Assembly: GCF_958295425.1 (NCBI RefSeq)
Contig: NC_081149.1
Location: forward strand, 558,001 to 622,000
Length of the DNA stretch: 64,000 nucleotides
From: Solea solea
Lineage: Eukaryota; Chordata; Actinopteri; Pleuronectiformes; Soleidae
Direction: 5' to 3'
Part shown: in pieces, positions 22,932 to 32,462 of the stretch
How the letters are laid out: each line of letters opens with the position of its first letter
How positions within the stretch are numbered: position 1 is the stretch's first letter
Position numbers and translations under genes: made by a program
Notes under the pieces: generated by a model
Databases searched by the model: none
The model's input: the letters and a program-made list of their open reading frames with translations, nothing else
Told to the model about the DNA's origin: nothing

Positions 22932-23873
22932 AAATGTAAAATTAAATTTACATTGTGGACATGCAGCTCTACTGAAGAGGAACTAAGACCATAAACCCTT
23001 TAGAACAATGTATGCAGGGCACCAGACTAACTTTTTACTAGGAGCACAGTAGCCCCCCCTATAACTGAATGTTTTAGGAGAGCAAGCAGAACATTTAGGG
23101 GCGCACACCTTAAACATTTCCTCTCATTTTCACTGTATTACTGATCAATACTCCGATAATAATTGAATAAATTGCAATGTGCTGTTTAGAATTCCCAGTG
23201 AATTTTTATTGTGCACTTGTTTGTTAAAGAATAACATCACATAAGAGACATTAAGTGTACATAAAATACCATCACTGTCACTACAGTACAATTATTAACT
23301 AGAAGTGGCCCGGTACTGTCCAGTACACAGAAACGGCACTTTTATTTGTGTACTGGCACATTTCACAAGATGCCGGTAATCTCTTATCAGTCCACTTGAT
23401 TATGGTCCAGAGCAATAATGTCTCAGGGTACACTATGTGACGTTCACCTGTTCTCGCAAAAGTCAAGTGTTTATTCCTTGAGTTTGGAGTTTTTATTTTC
23501 TATCTAATCTCTATCTGGAAGACGACCGCTGTGGCGACCATCATCATGCTTCAAAAGCATGAGTTAGCTCATCCACACACTCATACTTTCTGATATAATA
23601 AAAATAAACATGGAGCTGGCAAGTTGAGGCTTGAAAATATCAGAGGAAGATGCACAGAAGGGATTAAGCTGGGCAATAGCCCGGTATCCTGGACTCTTGC
23701 TCAAAAATTAATAAATTGATAAAGTTGAACCTGAATTTTCCTTAACACTAAAACAAGGCCAGACCAAAAGTTTCACTCCCAGGGCTGGAGTATGCCAGGT
23801 GTAATATTATTAGATATTAATGTAGATGTGATGCAATAATTTGATGCACAAGCCTGTTTTCTTTGTGTATTAC

Positions 23874-23966
23874 CTTAATGACTCTGTCCTGGCAGTGCTG
23901 GATGATCTTACACAGCTCCTCTGTACCCTGAGACTCGAGACTCTGATGAAGGATCTGCTCAAACAT
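23874..23966 (-). CDS. Putative exon of an unidentified gene (31 codons)
   Basis: On the minus strand an acceptor (TTTTACTAG) precedes 93 bp, open in phase 0, that ends AAG before donor GTAATA. The peptide begins MFEQILHQSLESQGTEEL and ends QHCQDRVIK. The phase matches the donor of the next exon upstream at 24391-24546. I do not recognise the protein. It looks helical and soluble, and no catalytic motif is visible. It may be part of a live gene or a relic captured by the repeats. Confidence 0.5.
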
Positions 23967-24390
23967 CTAGTAAAACACAATTTGTAGTTTTGTACCTAAC
24001 TTTGTGACATACATGCATGTAACACCAGACAAACTGACTCATATAGGAATATCCCATGAAATAATGTGATAATGTTATTTATCACATGTGGACCCAGGTC
24101 CACAGTCTGTATTGTGGCATGTTTAACTGTTTAACTGTCCACTGAGTTATCAAACCGCCAAAAGATGTTCGCCTTTAGTTCTACTGTGTCCTTGATCAAT
24201 GCCACAGTCAGAACCTCATCATTCAACTATTTGACAAACTCTAGTCAAACAGGAGCTACAGTGTAGGAAAATGATCAAGCAATATAATGAGTGTCAATAA
24301 AATGATTAGCTCTCATAGAAACTTCCCATTGTGTTAACCAGTTAACCAATAACCTATATCAGACTGGTTAGTCAGTAGTTGAGGTTTCAC

Positions 24391-24546
24391 CTCTCTCATG
24401 GGGATCTGGGCCCTTTGGACAAACACTGACGGGCTGCTCACGTCAAACTGTTGCTGCAGACCCTCAAGGCTCAGGTTCACCACCTTCTCATAGCAGCTGT
24501 GCATCTTAACTGGATGGAAAGCCAGCATGGAGATCTTCTCCATGTG
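24391..24546 (-). CDS. Putative exon of an unidentified gene (52 codons)
   Basis: On the minus strand an acceptor (CTTCCTCCTCAG) precedes 156 bp open in phase 0, followed by donor GAG-GTGAAA. The peptide includes MEKISMLAFHPVKM, CYEKVVNLSLEGLQQQFDV and ends AQIPMRE. Codon choice is GC-rich in third positions compared with the AT-rich flanks, which supports coding. It joins in phase with the exon at 23874-23966 across a 424 bp intron. Gene identity is unknown. Confidence 0.55.
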
Positions 24547-25161
24547 CTGAGGAGGAAGACAAGAAGGGAGAGGAAGAGATGGATGAGGCATGGACAGATT
24601 TGGGAAAAATGTATAATTGTGTCTCACAATAAATATACTACTGCAAAAGTATCACTAATATTACACTAGACAAATGCTGTTTAAATCACAAACATATTTG
24701 GAATAGGAGTATAGGAATTGCGGATAGATAACATTTGTTTTGTAAAGATCCAGATTCTTGTGCTTCAACTGCGAAAATCAGAGTGCATTTTCTATACATA
24801 ATCATTATATATTGTGCTTCAATTTAAGCACATTCTCATGTTATGGGTTTTATTTAAAGCAACACAATTTTCAACCTTCACGTAATGTCTCTAAGCAGGG
24901 ATGGGAAGTATTTCTGATACATGTATTAAAAAAAATACATATTTAAAATACGAAATATGCTCTTTTCTGGAGATGATGAAAAATTCCTTCAGATTTTGTA
25001 CCAATATATTTCCATTATGTGTATTTTATTTAAAATACTGTAACATACATCCTTTGAAAAAAAGTGATGACATAAGAAGACAAATTGCAGGATGCTGCTT
25101 CAGATTGGACGTCATGGTGCTTGTGCCTACTTTAATTTGCCAGGACTTGTTAAGATCACAA
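24547..25161. other. Intron-like AT-rich DNA, nothing recognised
   Basis: AT-rich sequence with no supported gene. Around 24897-25060 the text GATGGGAAGTATTT and nearby ATACATGTAT-like runs look like an old dispersed repeat, but I cannot assign a family. Confidence 0.5.
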
Positions 25162-25710
25162 TTAGTCTACATAAGAATTGAATTGAGTCAAACGATTACC
25201 ATCAGAGCTGAGTTTCAAGACTTTAGAGCTCACTCTGTCGTTTACATCGATGACAGTGTTAAAGTCGCCACATAAAATAATTTTGTATCCGACCAATAGG
25301 GGTTCTTTAAGTCTTTTAAAAAGTTGAAAAATGTTTGTTCTCTCATGAGAGGTGTACACGTGTATCGTTCGTATTTTTTCTCCTCGGTAAAAACAATCCA
25401 ACATGAGCAATCTACAAGGAATTAAATTAGGAAATCATTCGTTTTACGAATAATAGTGACATCACCAGTTTTAGAAAAAAGATCCCACCATCAGCTTTAC
25501 TTTCGCCAATAGAAATTACACTTAGACCTTTGTTCCACATGCTGGATACCGTTACTCTTTACTTGTGTTCAGTCTCAGTTCTTGACAACATAATATGTCA
25601 AAGTCAGTTTTCAACAAGAATTTAATTTGTTGGGCTCTAAAAGAATTTGATTGGATGCCATGGGCATTCCAAGATGAAACTTTGGGGAAGGTCATAAATG
25701 TTTGGGGGGT
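25162..25710 (-). pseudogene. Degraded LINE endonuclease (APE-type) domain
   Basis: Minus-strand fragments of an L1/Tx1-type ORF2 endonuclease. The N-terminal part reads SSWNAHGIQSNSF and ILCCQELRL (25552-25700). After stops and frame changes the later part reads IRTIHVYTSHER and then ILCGDFNTVID (25162-25410), the GDFN block being a hallmark of APE-type LINE endonucleases. Multiple stops between the parts show it is dead. It lies head-to-head with the plus-strand RT remnant at 25906. Confidence 0.75.
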
Positions 25711-25735
25711 TATGGTGTGGGTTTGTCGTGATTTT

Positions 25736-25738
25736 ATA

Positions 25739-25772
<34 letters not shown>

Positions 25773-25775
25773 TTA
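25736..25775. repeat. TA dinucleotide microsatellite
   Basis: About thirteen TA units followed by degenerate TATATTTATT, between the two oppositely oriented LINE remnants. Confidence 0.9.
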
Positions 25776-25905
25776 TTTTAAAATAAGTTGTTGCCAAAGT
25801 TGTTGCTGTAAGGGGGGCTCTCTGCTACAGCCTGCGGGTAAAGCGGGGTGCTGCCAACTCGCTGACCCTGACCCTTATACCTATTCCAAGCCCTACCAGT
25901 AGAGG

Positions 25906-26730
25906 TCCCCCAAGCCCCAATTTATGAGCTGGAATAAAATGATATCAAAGTTTAGTTGGGGTGGCAAAAGACCCACGATAAGACTGGAAACTCTCCAGCT
26001 GCCAAAAGAAGAAGGAGGGATGAGACTTCCAAAATTAAAGGAATACTACCATGCGGCCCAATTGAGATATATTGTAGGTTGGTGCAAACCAGACACAGTG
26101 AAATGAAATAGAAAAAGAGTTTGGAGAAAACCCAGTACAGAATATAATTGGGGATAAAGAAACATACAAGAAGATTCAAAACCAAATAGACACAATCACG
26201 ATGTTCACATACAAAATATGGTTCAGCATAATAAAAAAATATAAGATACAGAAAGACACTAATTTATTGAATATGATAGCAATTTTACACCGACTAGGTA
26301 CGATATAGGATTTAAACAGTGGACAACCAAGGGAATCACAGCATGGTGTGTTTTGGTGAAAGATGGACAGCTTGAGAGTTTCCAAAATATGACAGAAAAA
26401 AAGGATTTAGATAATCAATCATGAATTCTGTGGATTCCTGCAATTTAGAGACTACTATATGAAAGAGATCAGGATGGACCCCTCCTGAGAAGTGAATAGT
26501 GTGATCCAGATCATCATAATCAACGCATACAAAGAAACCACAATTAGAATTATATTGGGACTATATAAAAAAAATGCTACAAAATACATAAAAAAAAAGA
26601 TGGGAATCAGGATTTAACATAAAACTTAGTGATGAAGATTGGCTAAGATTGGTATAATCTGCCAGACATTAGCCTCATGTATGAAACAAAGTGATTTTGA
26701 AGCAGAAACATATTTAGGTTACAAGGTCAG
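25906..26730 (+). pseudogene. Degraded L1/Tx1-like LINE ORF2, post-RT region
   Basis: The clearest part (25924-26106) reads FSWGGKRPTIRLETLQLPKE followed by GGMRLPKLKEYYHAAQLRYI, matching the equivalent region of the LINE at 4764-7574 (FIWNGKTPR, GGLRLPNLEKHYLAAQ). Downstream, recognisable but frameshifted coding continues to roughly 26700 with many stops. It is a different, older family member from the 4764 copy. Confidence 0.75.
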
Positions 26731-27430
26731 AGCTGCAGTGACTTCCTGACAAGTACAAATGAGCATTTCATGGGTTGTACTGGCAACAGATATGACAAAT
26801 GTTGGGTGGCTGGGAGATTTTTTTTTAATCAGTCTTGAATATGTCAAAGATTACCCACAATATTAACTTTGAAGCATTGTTAGTTTTGTGTAGCATCAGC
26901 TAAAACATGTACTCCCTCCCCTCTTAATTTGAAAAGAGGACATTTGTAATATGGAAATGATTGAATATTTGGTGGTTTTGAGGAGGACTGATGCAGGACA
27001 AAAGTATTAATCTTTTATGACAACAATTCTTGGGAGTGAACATTCCTGCCATATACTCAAGTGTATGGTGAAAACAATGTTCAGTGTTCTATTGATCTAT
27101 TAATAAAATGTTTTCATTTGAATTCCAATTTGCCAAGAGACCTTCTTACAAGAAAGTGTGCCATATGCACTAACACAGTGGAAATGAATCATAATGAAGC
27201 CTGAGGGTTAAGGAAACAGTTTGTCATCAACTAAATACTGTAGGTGTCCAAAGCCTGAGGGTCAGCCTCTTTCCCCGGATGAAGCAGAATCCAGTCACGT
27301 TAACTGTGCGTTGTAAGAATGGAAAAGACTGTCATAAAAAAAAAATAATAATTACAACACCCACACTGTATCAACATTCAGAGTGGACCTAATTTTTAAG
27401 AATAGAGGGATAGATTTAGTGTATAGCCTA
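26731..27430. other. No gene seen; possible LINE 3' flank
   Basis: AT-rich sequence without supported ORFs. AATAAA at about 27101 could be the polyadenylation signal of the preceding LINE remnant or chance. Confidence 0.5.
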
Positions 27431-27690
27431 CTTGTTAAATAGACAGGACAGTGCAGCAGCAGCACCAGCGAAGCTCTCTGAACAGATCAGCAATGTGACC
27501 CACAGTCCTCACAACCGAAGACGCAGCCGAAACACAGCAAGCGGTTCCGCGAAAACGGGAGCTTTGCAGCTGCGGGTCCGGGTGAGAGGACATCGGTTCT
27601 CACAGTGGAACTGTTCAGACAGCAAGTCTGGCTCCCGTGTAACGTCGCAGACAACACCATCTCAGAGATAGGATACTGACTGCATTTAAA
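27431..27690. other. Small CpG-rich patch
   Basis: About 260 bp with clearly more CG dinucleotides than its AT-rich surroundings (for example GGTTCCGCGAAAACGGGAGC near 27542) and a donor-like CCGG-GTGAGAGG on the plus strand near 27580. Both strands have short open frames with no recognisable protein. It could be a small promoter or first exon, or a repeat fragment. Confidence 0.25.
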
Positions 27691-27910
27691 CACTAAACTT
27701 TCGAAAAAAACAGCAAAGCGAAAAAGAAAAAAAAGAGCATGGAACATTTACATGTGCATATATTAGTATTACCTATATTTCGATTAATGCGTGTGTGTTT
27801 AAATGCATGTGTATGTATGTAGTGAAAAGACGTAGTTACTGTAATTAACGAACACATTTTAGCAATGGCCTGCTGTTTAGCTCATTATAATAATGTAAAA
27901 TTTCACTTAC

Positions 27911-28076
27911 CTCTACATTTTTGAGCATCTTCCTGTGACATGTCAATAGCCTCCCTCTACCACCAACTTCCCCAGTAATTCCTTGGTCAGCGACTGATGC
28001 TGCAACTCCATTACATGTTCATCCACCTGCTGAGCAGACACTAACCTGTTCACGTTTTGGATATTAATCCGCTGCT
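27911..28076 (-). pseudogene. Putative frameshifted exon of an unidentified gene
   Basis: On the minus strand a strong donor (AGAG-GTAAGTG) closes a coding-like segment. From about 28076 it reads QQRINIQNVNRLVSAQQVDE and continues to LLGKLVVE; a single extra G in GAGGGAGG (plus-strand position about 27951-27957) then breaks the frame, and the shifted frame continues EAIDMSQEDAQKCR. With the extra base the frame hits TGA. The acceptor is uncertain (CCACCACAG at 28077, or the frame extends farther up). The donor phase (1) does not match the exon at 24391, so another exon or another gene is implied. A sequencing error is possible. Confidence 0.4.
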
Positions 28077-28453
28077 GCTGTGGTGGGGAACTACGTTGCG
28101 TTGGAGTGTGACGATGGTCGATAATTATCTTAAAGCTACAGTAGTAGTTGAAATAAACTGCCCCTTTGTTTCACCACACATGCATGGCAGAAATGTTCGC
28201 TTCCAAGATTTTTTGTAATAAAAACATAACAGATTAATCCTCTGCATTCTTTGTGCGTTTGGATTTTTTTTTGAGGATATCTTACACCAAATTGCTTCAA
28301 ATTTGGTGTAGGTGAAGTTATTTTCCACTGTCAGGGAATATCAACATTTTCCATTATCATATAACACACTATTCAATCAATATCTGAAGCTAAAATGATG
28401 TGGGTGTATTTTAGGGATATCATAGTATGGTGTGAATGTGGGTTTAGGAATAA
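28077..28453. other. No gene seen
   Basis: AT-rich DNA between the putative exon and the TG microsatellite. The minus-strand frame upstream of 28076 stays open for a while (TPTQRSSPPQQQR), so the exon may start higher than 28076. Confidence 0.4.
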
Positions 28454-28497
28454 ATGTGTGTGTGTGTGTCTGTGTCTGTGTGTCTGTGTGTATGTGC
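28454..28497. repeat. TG-rich microsatellite
   Basis: An interrupted TG/TGTC dinucleotide tract of about 44 bp. The ORFs on both strands across it are low-complexity artefacts. Confidence 0.9.
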
Positions 28498-28756
28498 AAC
28501 TCCAGGCACTTCTTGTTCTCACATCAAGTTCAAATCGACATGATACACAGGCACCTACACCTACAAAGAGGCTCATACACACATTCACTCCTTTGAGTAA
28601 AAAAAAGAAACAGGCATCTTGAGGGACTTCAAAGACTTGCCCTCTACGTGAACCCAAACAAAAGTCTGGTTTTGTTTACACAGGTGCAATTACAGGTAAA
28701 CACAATGTTTCACTTTGTTTGGGGCTCAATTCATCCTGACTGTCAAAGACACAGCC

Positions 28757-28801
28757 TCAGACGCTGAAGACCTCGACCTCATCAACATCAGTCACAATGT
28801 A
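28757..28801 (-). CDS. Possible terminal coding exon of an unidentified gene
   Basis: On the minus strand a strong polypyrimidine acceptor (TTTTTCTTTTTCAG) is followed in phase 0 by YIVTDVDEVEVFSV and a TGA at 28757-28759. The acidic short tail resembles the end of a vertebrate protein, but 14 codons are not enough to identify one. It ends a frame above the exons at 27911 and 24391, so it would belong to a different gene whose upstream exons would lie toward or beyond the inverted B repeat. Confidence 0.3.
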   Translation of the reverse strand, partial: YIVTDVDEVEVFSV

Positions 28802-29170
28802 CTGAAAAAGAAAAAGGTTAAATAATTTATCAAAACTAACACTAACCCTATCATATTATAGTGATTACATGTAAAATAATTACATCAAATCAAACATAAG
28901 CTAGATGTTTTGTATGACCTGTGTGATCATCCGTTTTTGATGAAGTTTAAAATCCATAATTTGTATTAGTAGTGTATGATTTCACTTTCACTGAACTCAG
29001 TACCACCTATACTTCATATACTAGTAGTATGGAGTACTTTTACTGTATACGTTTTGGAGGAATATAGGGTCAAAGTTCACTTTTTGCAACAAACAATAGG
29101 GTAACATTTTTTGATGAAGTATAAAATCCTTATTTTTTATCAGTAGTTTATGATTTAACTTTCACTGGAC
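28802..29170. other. Border region with imperfect direct repeat
   Basis: A segment of about 65 bp (TTTTTGATGAAGT through CACTTTCACTG) occurs at about 28934 and again at about 29108, roughly 174 bp apart, with several mismatches. The spacing is close to the 176 bp B period, and the second copy abuts the inverted B fragment. No coding sequence is seen. Confidence 0.6.
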
Positions 29171-29391
29171 GTATTCAGCTGAGGTTAGGCTGTTTTCGGA
29201 TTTTTTTCTTTTTTCTACTGTCCCATAATATAAACCTCACTAATGAAGTTAACATCATATAAGATATACTTCTGTACCCTCAGTGTTTGATTTTGCAATG
29301 ATTTCACTGTTGGGATGTGTTTTTCTATTGGTGTCTGTTTGTGTGCGCATCCAGCCGAGATAAGGCTGTTTCGGATTTTTTTCTACTGTCC
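29171..29391 (-). repeat. Inverted satellite B fragment
   Basis: About 1.25 B monomers in reverse orientation (TTCTACTGTCCCATAATATAAACC, AGTTAACATC, TGCAATGATTTCACTG), the only B sequence on the minus strand in the window. It closes the non-satellite island and sits head-to-head with the plus-oriented B block at 29491. Confidence 0.9.
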
Positions 29392-29490
29392 ACAGTACTG
29401 TGCAAAGGTTTTAGGCAGTTGTGAAAAAAATGAATCAATCATCAATCAACAAAATGCAGTGAATAAACAAAAGAGAAATCTAAATCACCC
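29392..29490. other. Short linker between opposed B repeats
   Basis: Ninety-nine bases that match neither A, B nor C. It begins CAGTACTGTGCAAAGGTTTT, which resembles termini I associate with Tc1/mariner-type dispersed repeats in vertebrates, but no inverted partner or target-site duplication is visible, so the assignment is weak. Confidence 0.35.
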
Positions 29491-29874
29491 TTTGTGAGGT
29501 TTATGTTATGGGACAGTAGAAAAATGAAAAAAATCAGAAAACAGCCGTATCCCTGCTGAATGCGCACAAAAACAGAGACAAATAGAAAAACACATCCAAA
29601 CAGTGAAATCATTGCAAAATCAAACACTGAAGGTATATAACTATATCTGATGAGATGTTAACTTTATTTGTGAGGTTTATGTTATGGGACAGTAGAAAAA
29701 TGAAAAAAATTGCGAAAACAGCCGTATCCATGCTGAATGCGCACAAAAACAGAGACAAATAGAAAAACACATCCAAACAGTGAAATCATTGCAAAATCAA
29801 ACACTGAGGGTACATCAATATACCTTATAAGATGTTAACTTCATATTATAGGACGGTAGAAAAAAGATTAAAAT
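29491..29874 (+). repeat. Satellite B block without C linker
   Basis: About 2.2 B monomers starting abruptly at TTTGTGAGG after the linker and ending at the standard B-to-A junction. It is the only plus-strand B block not preceded by C, so it marks a rearrangement edge. Confidence 0.9.
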
Positions 29875-31259
29875 ACCCTCGATCAGCCTTAGTCCCTGAT
29901 ACACATACGGAAAAATCAGACTCCTGGCTTAATGCCTTTAGGAATTATTACAAAAAACACACCCGAACGGCTGACCATTGACCTTTTCCGAAAGTTGCAC
30001 AGGTCTGAAACTCGGCAACCGGGATAAGCTTTAGTCCCTGATACACATACGGAAAAATCAGACTCCTGACTCAATGCCTTTAGGAGTTATTACAAAAAAC
30101 ACACCACAGCGGCTGACCTTTGACCTTTCCAAAGGTTGCACGGGTCTGAAACTCGGCACCCTTGATCAGCCAGGAGTCCCTGATACACATACGGAGAAAT
30201 CAGCATCCGGGCTCATTGCCTTTAGGAATTATTGAAGAAAAGACAGTTTCCCACCTTTCTTACGTTTGAATTTTACAGACTGTGTTTTTGGCAGTTTTTT
30301 TTGGCCAGGGGGAAAAAAGCCCAAAGTCCTGTGTCCAAAAACTGAAAATCAGGTCATGTCAGACTCTATACAGTCTTAGACTCTTTGGCCAGAGTGGAAG
30401 TTTTGGAGGAACTACATTTCTACAGGTCGCAGGAGTGTGAATATTTCATATGTCGTTTGGGGTCCCAAGACGAGCGGAACGACGAGGGTACATTAGTATA
30501 TCTTATAAGATGTTAACTTTATTTGTGAGGTTTATGTTATGGGACAGTAGAAAATGAAAAAAAATCAGAAAACAGTCGTATTCCAGCTGAATGCTCACAA
30601 AAACAGACACAAATAGAAAAACACATCCAAACAGTGAAATCATTGCAAAATCAAACACTGAGGGTACCGAAGAATATCTTATAAGATGTTAACTTTATTT
30701 GTGAGGTTTATGTTATGGGACAGTAGAAAATGAAAAAAAATCAGAAAACAGTCGTATTCCAGCTGAATGCGCACAAAAACAGACAAAAATAGAAAAACAC
30801 AGTCAAACAGCGAAATCATTGCAAAATCAAACACTGAAGGTATATAACAATATCTTATAAGATGTTAACTTTATTTCTGAGGTTTATGTTATGGGACAGT
30901 AGAAAAATGAAAAAAAAATCAGAAAACAGTCGTATTCCAGCTGAATGCGCACAAAAACAGACAAAAATAGAAAAACACATTCAAACAGTGAAATCATTGC
31001 AAAATCAAACACTGAAGGTATATAACTATATCTTATAAGATTTTAACTTTATTTGTGAGGTTTATGTTATGGGACAGTAGAAAAATGAAAAAAATTGCGA
31101 AAACAGCCGTATCCCTGCTGAATGCGCACAAAAACAGACACAAATAGAAAAACACATCCAAACAGTGAAATCATTATAAATTTAAACACTGAGGGTACAT
31201 CAATATACCTTATAAGATGTTAACTTCATATTATAGGACAGTAGAAAAAAGATTAAAAT
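29875..31259 (+). repeat. Composite unit: A, C, B
   Basis: A 29875-30233 (359 bp), C 30234-30483, B 30484-31259 (776 bp, about 4.4 monomers). The A monomers include both the CCATTGACC and CCTTTGACC forms of the DR1 motif. Confidence 0.9.
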
Positions 31260-32462
31260 ACCCTCGATCAGCCTTAGTCCCTGATACACATACGGAAAAA
31301 TCAGACTCCTGGCTTAATGCCTTTAGGAATTATTACAAAAAACACACCTAAACGGCTGACCTTTGACCTTTCCGAAGGTTACACAGGTCTGAAACTCGGC
31401 ACCCTGGATCAGCCTTAGTCCCTATACACATACGGAAAAATCAGACTCCTGGCTCAATGCCTTTAGGAATTATTACAAAAAACACACCACAGCGGCTGAC
31501 CTTTGACCTTTCCAAAGGTTGCACAGGTCTGAAACTCGGCACCCTGGATCAGCCAGGAGTCCCTGATACACATACGGAGAAATCAGCATCCGGGCTCATT
31601 GCCTTTAGGAATTATTGAAGAAAAGACAGTTTCCCACCTTTCTTACGTTTGAATTTTACAGACTGTGTTTTTGGCAGTATTTGGCCCGGGGGAAAAAAGC
31701 CCAAAGTCCTGTGTCCAAAAACTGAAAATCAGGTCATGTCAGACTCTATACAGTCTTAGACTCTTTGGCCAGAGTGGAAGTTTTGGAAGAACTACATTTC
31801 TACAGGTCGCAGGAGTGTGAATATTTCATATGTCGTTTGGGGTCCCAAGACGAGCGGAACGACGAGGGTACATTAGTATATCTTATAAGATGTTAACTTT
31901 ATTTGTGAGGTTTATGTTATGGGACAGTAGAAAAATGAAAAAAAATCAGAAAACAGTCGTATTCCAGCTGAATGCGCACAAAAACAGACAAAAATAGAAA
32001 AACACATTCAAACAGTGAAATCATTGCAAAATCAAACACTGAAGGTATATAACTATATCTTATGAGATGTTAACTTTATTTGTGAGGTTTATGTTATGGG
32101 ACAATAAAAAAATGAATAAAATCAGAAAACAGCCGTATCCCTGCTGAATGCACACAAAAACAGAGACAAATAGAAAAACACATCCAAACAGTGAAATCAT
32201 TGCAAAATCAAACACTGAAGGTATATAACTATATCTTATAAGATTTTAACTTTATTTGTGAGGTTTATGTTATGGGAGAGTAGAAAAATGAAAAAAATTG
32301 CGAAAACAGCCGTATCCCTGCTGAATGCGCACAAAAACAGACACAAATAGAAAAACACATCCAAACAGTGAAATCAATATAAATTTAAACACTGAGGGTA
32401 CATCAATATACCTTATAAGATGTTAACTTCATATTATAGGACAGTAGAAAAAAGATTAAAAT
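31260..32462 (+). repeat. Composite unit: A, C, B
   Basis: A 31260-31616 (357 bp), C 31617-31863 (TATTTGGCCCGGGGG variant), B 31864-32462 (599 bp). The last B monomer has the ACTTCATATTATAGGACAG variant found at every B-to-A border. Confidence 0.9.

Larger units (their letters stand above)
22141..23873. other. Non-satellite intergenic or intronic DNA
   Basis: Single-copy within this window. I see no ORF of note. It holds a CTCF-like motif (22434), a strong hairpin (22891-22931) and stretches that look like old dispersed repeats (for example GGGCACCAGACTAACTTTTT near 23016). If the minus-strand exons upstream are real, this is downstream intron or 3' flank. Confidence 0.6.

Noticed and set aside
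28373..28657. ORFs over the TG-rich tract on both strands
   Set aside because: Low-complexity dinucleotide translation with no coding features.
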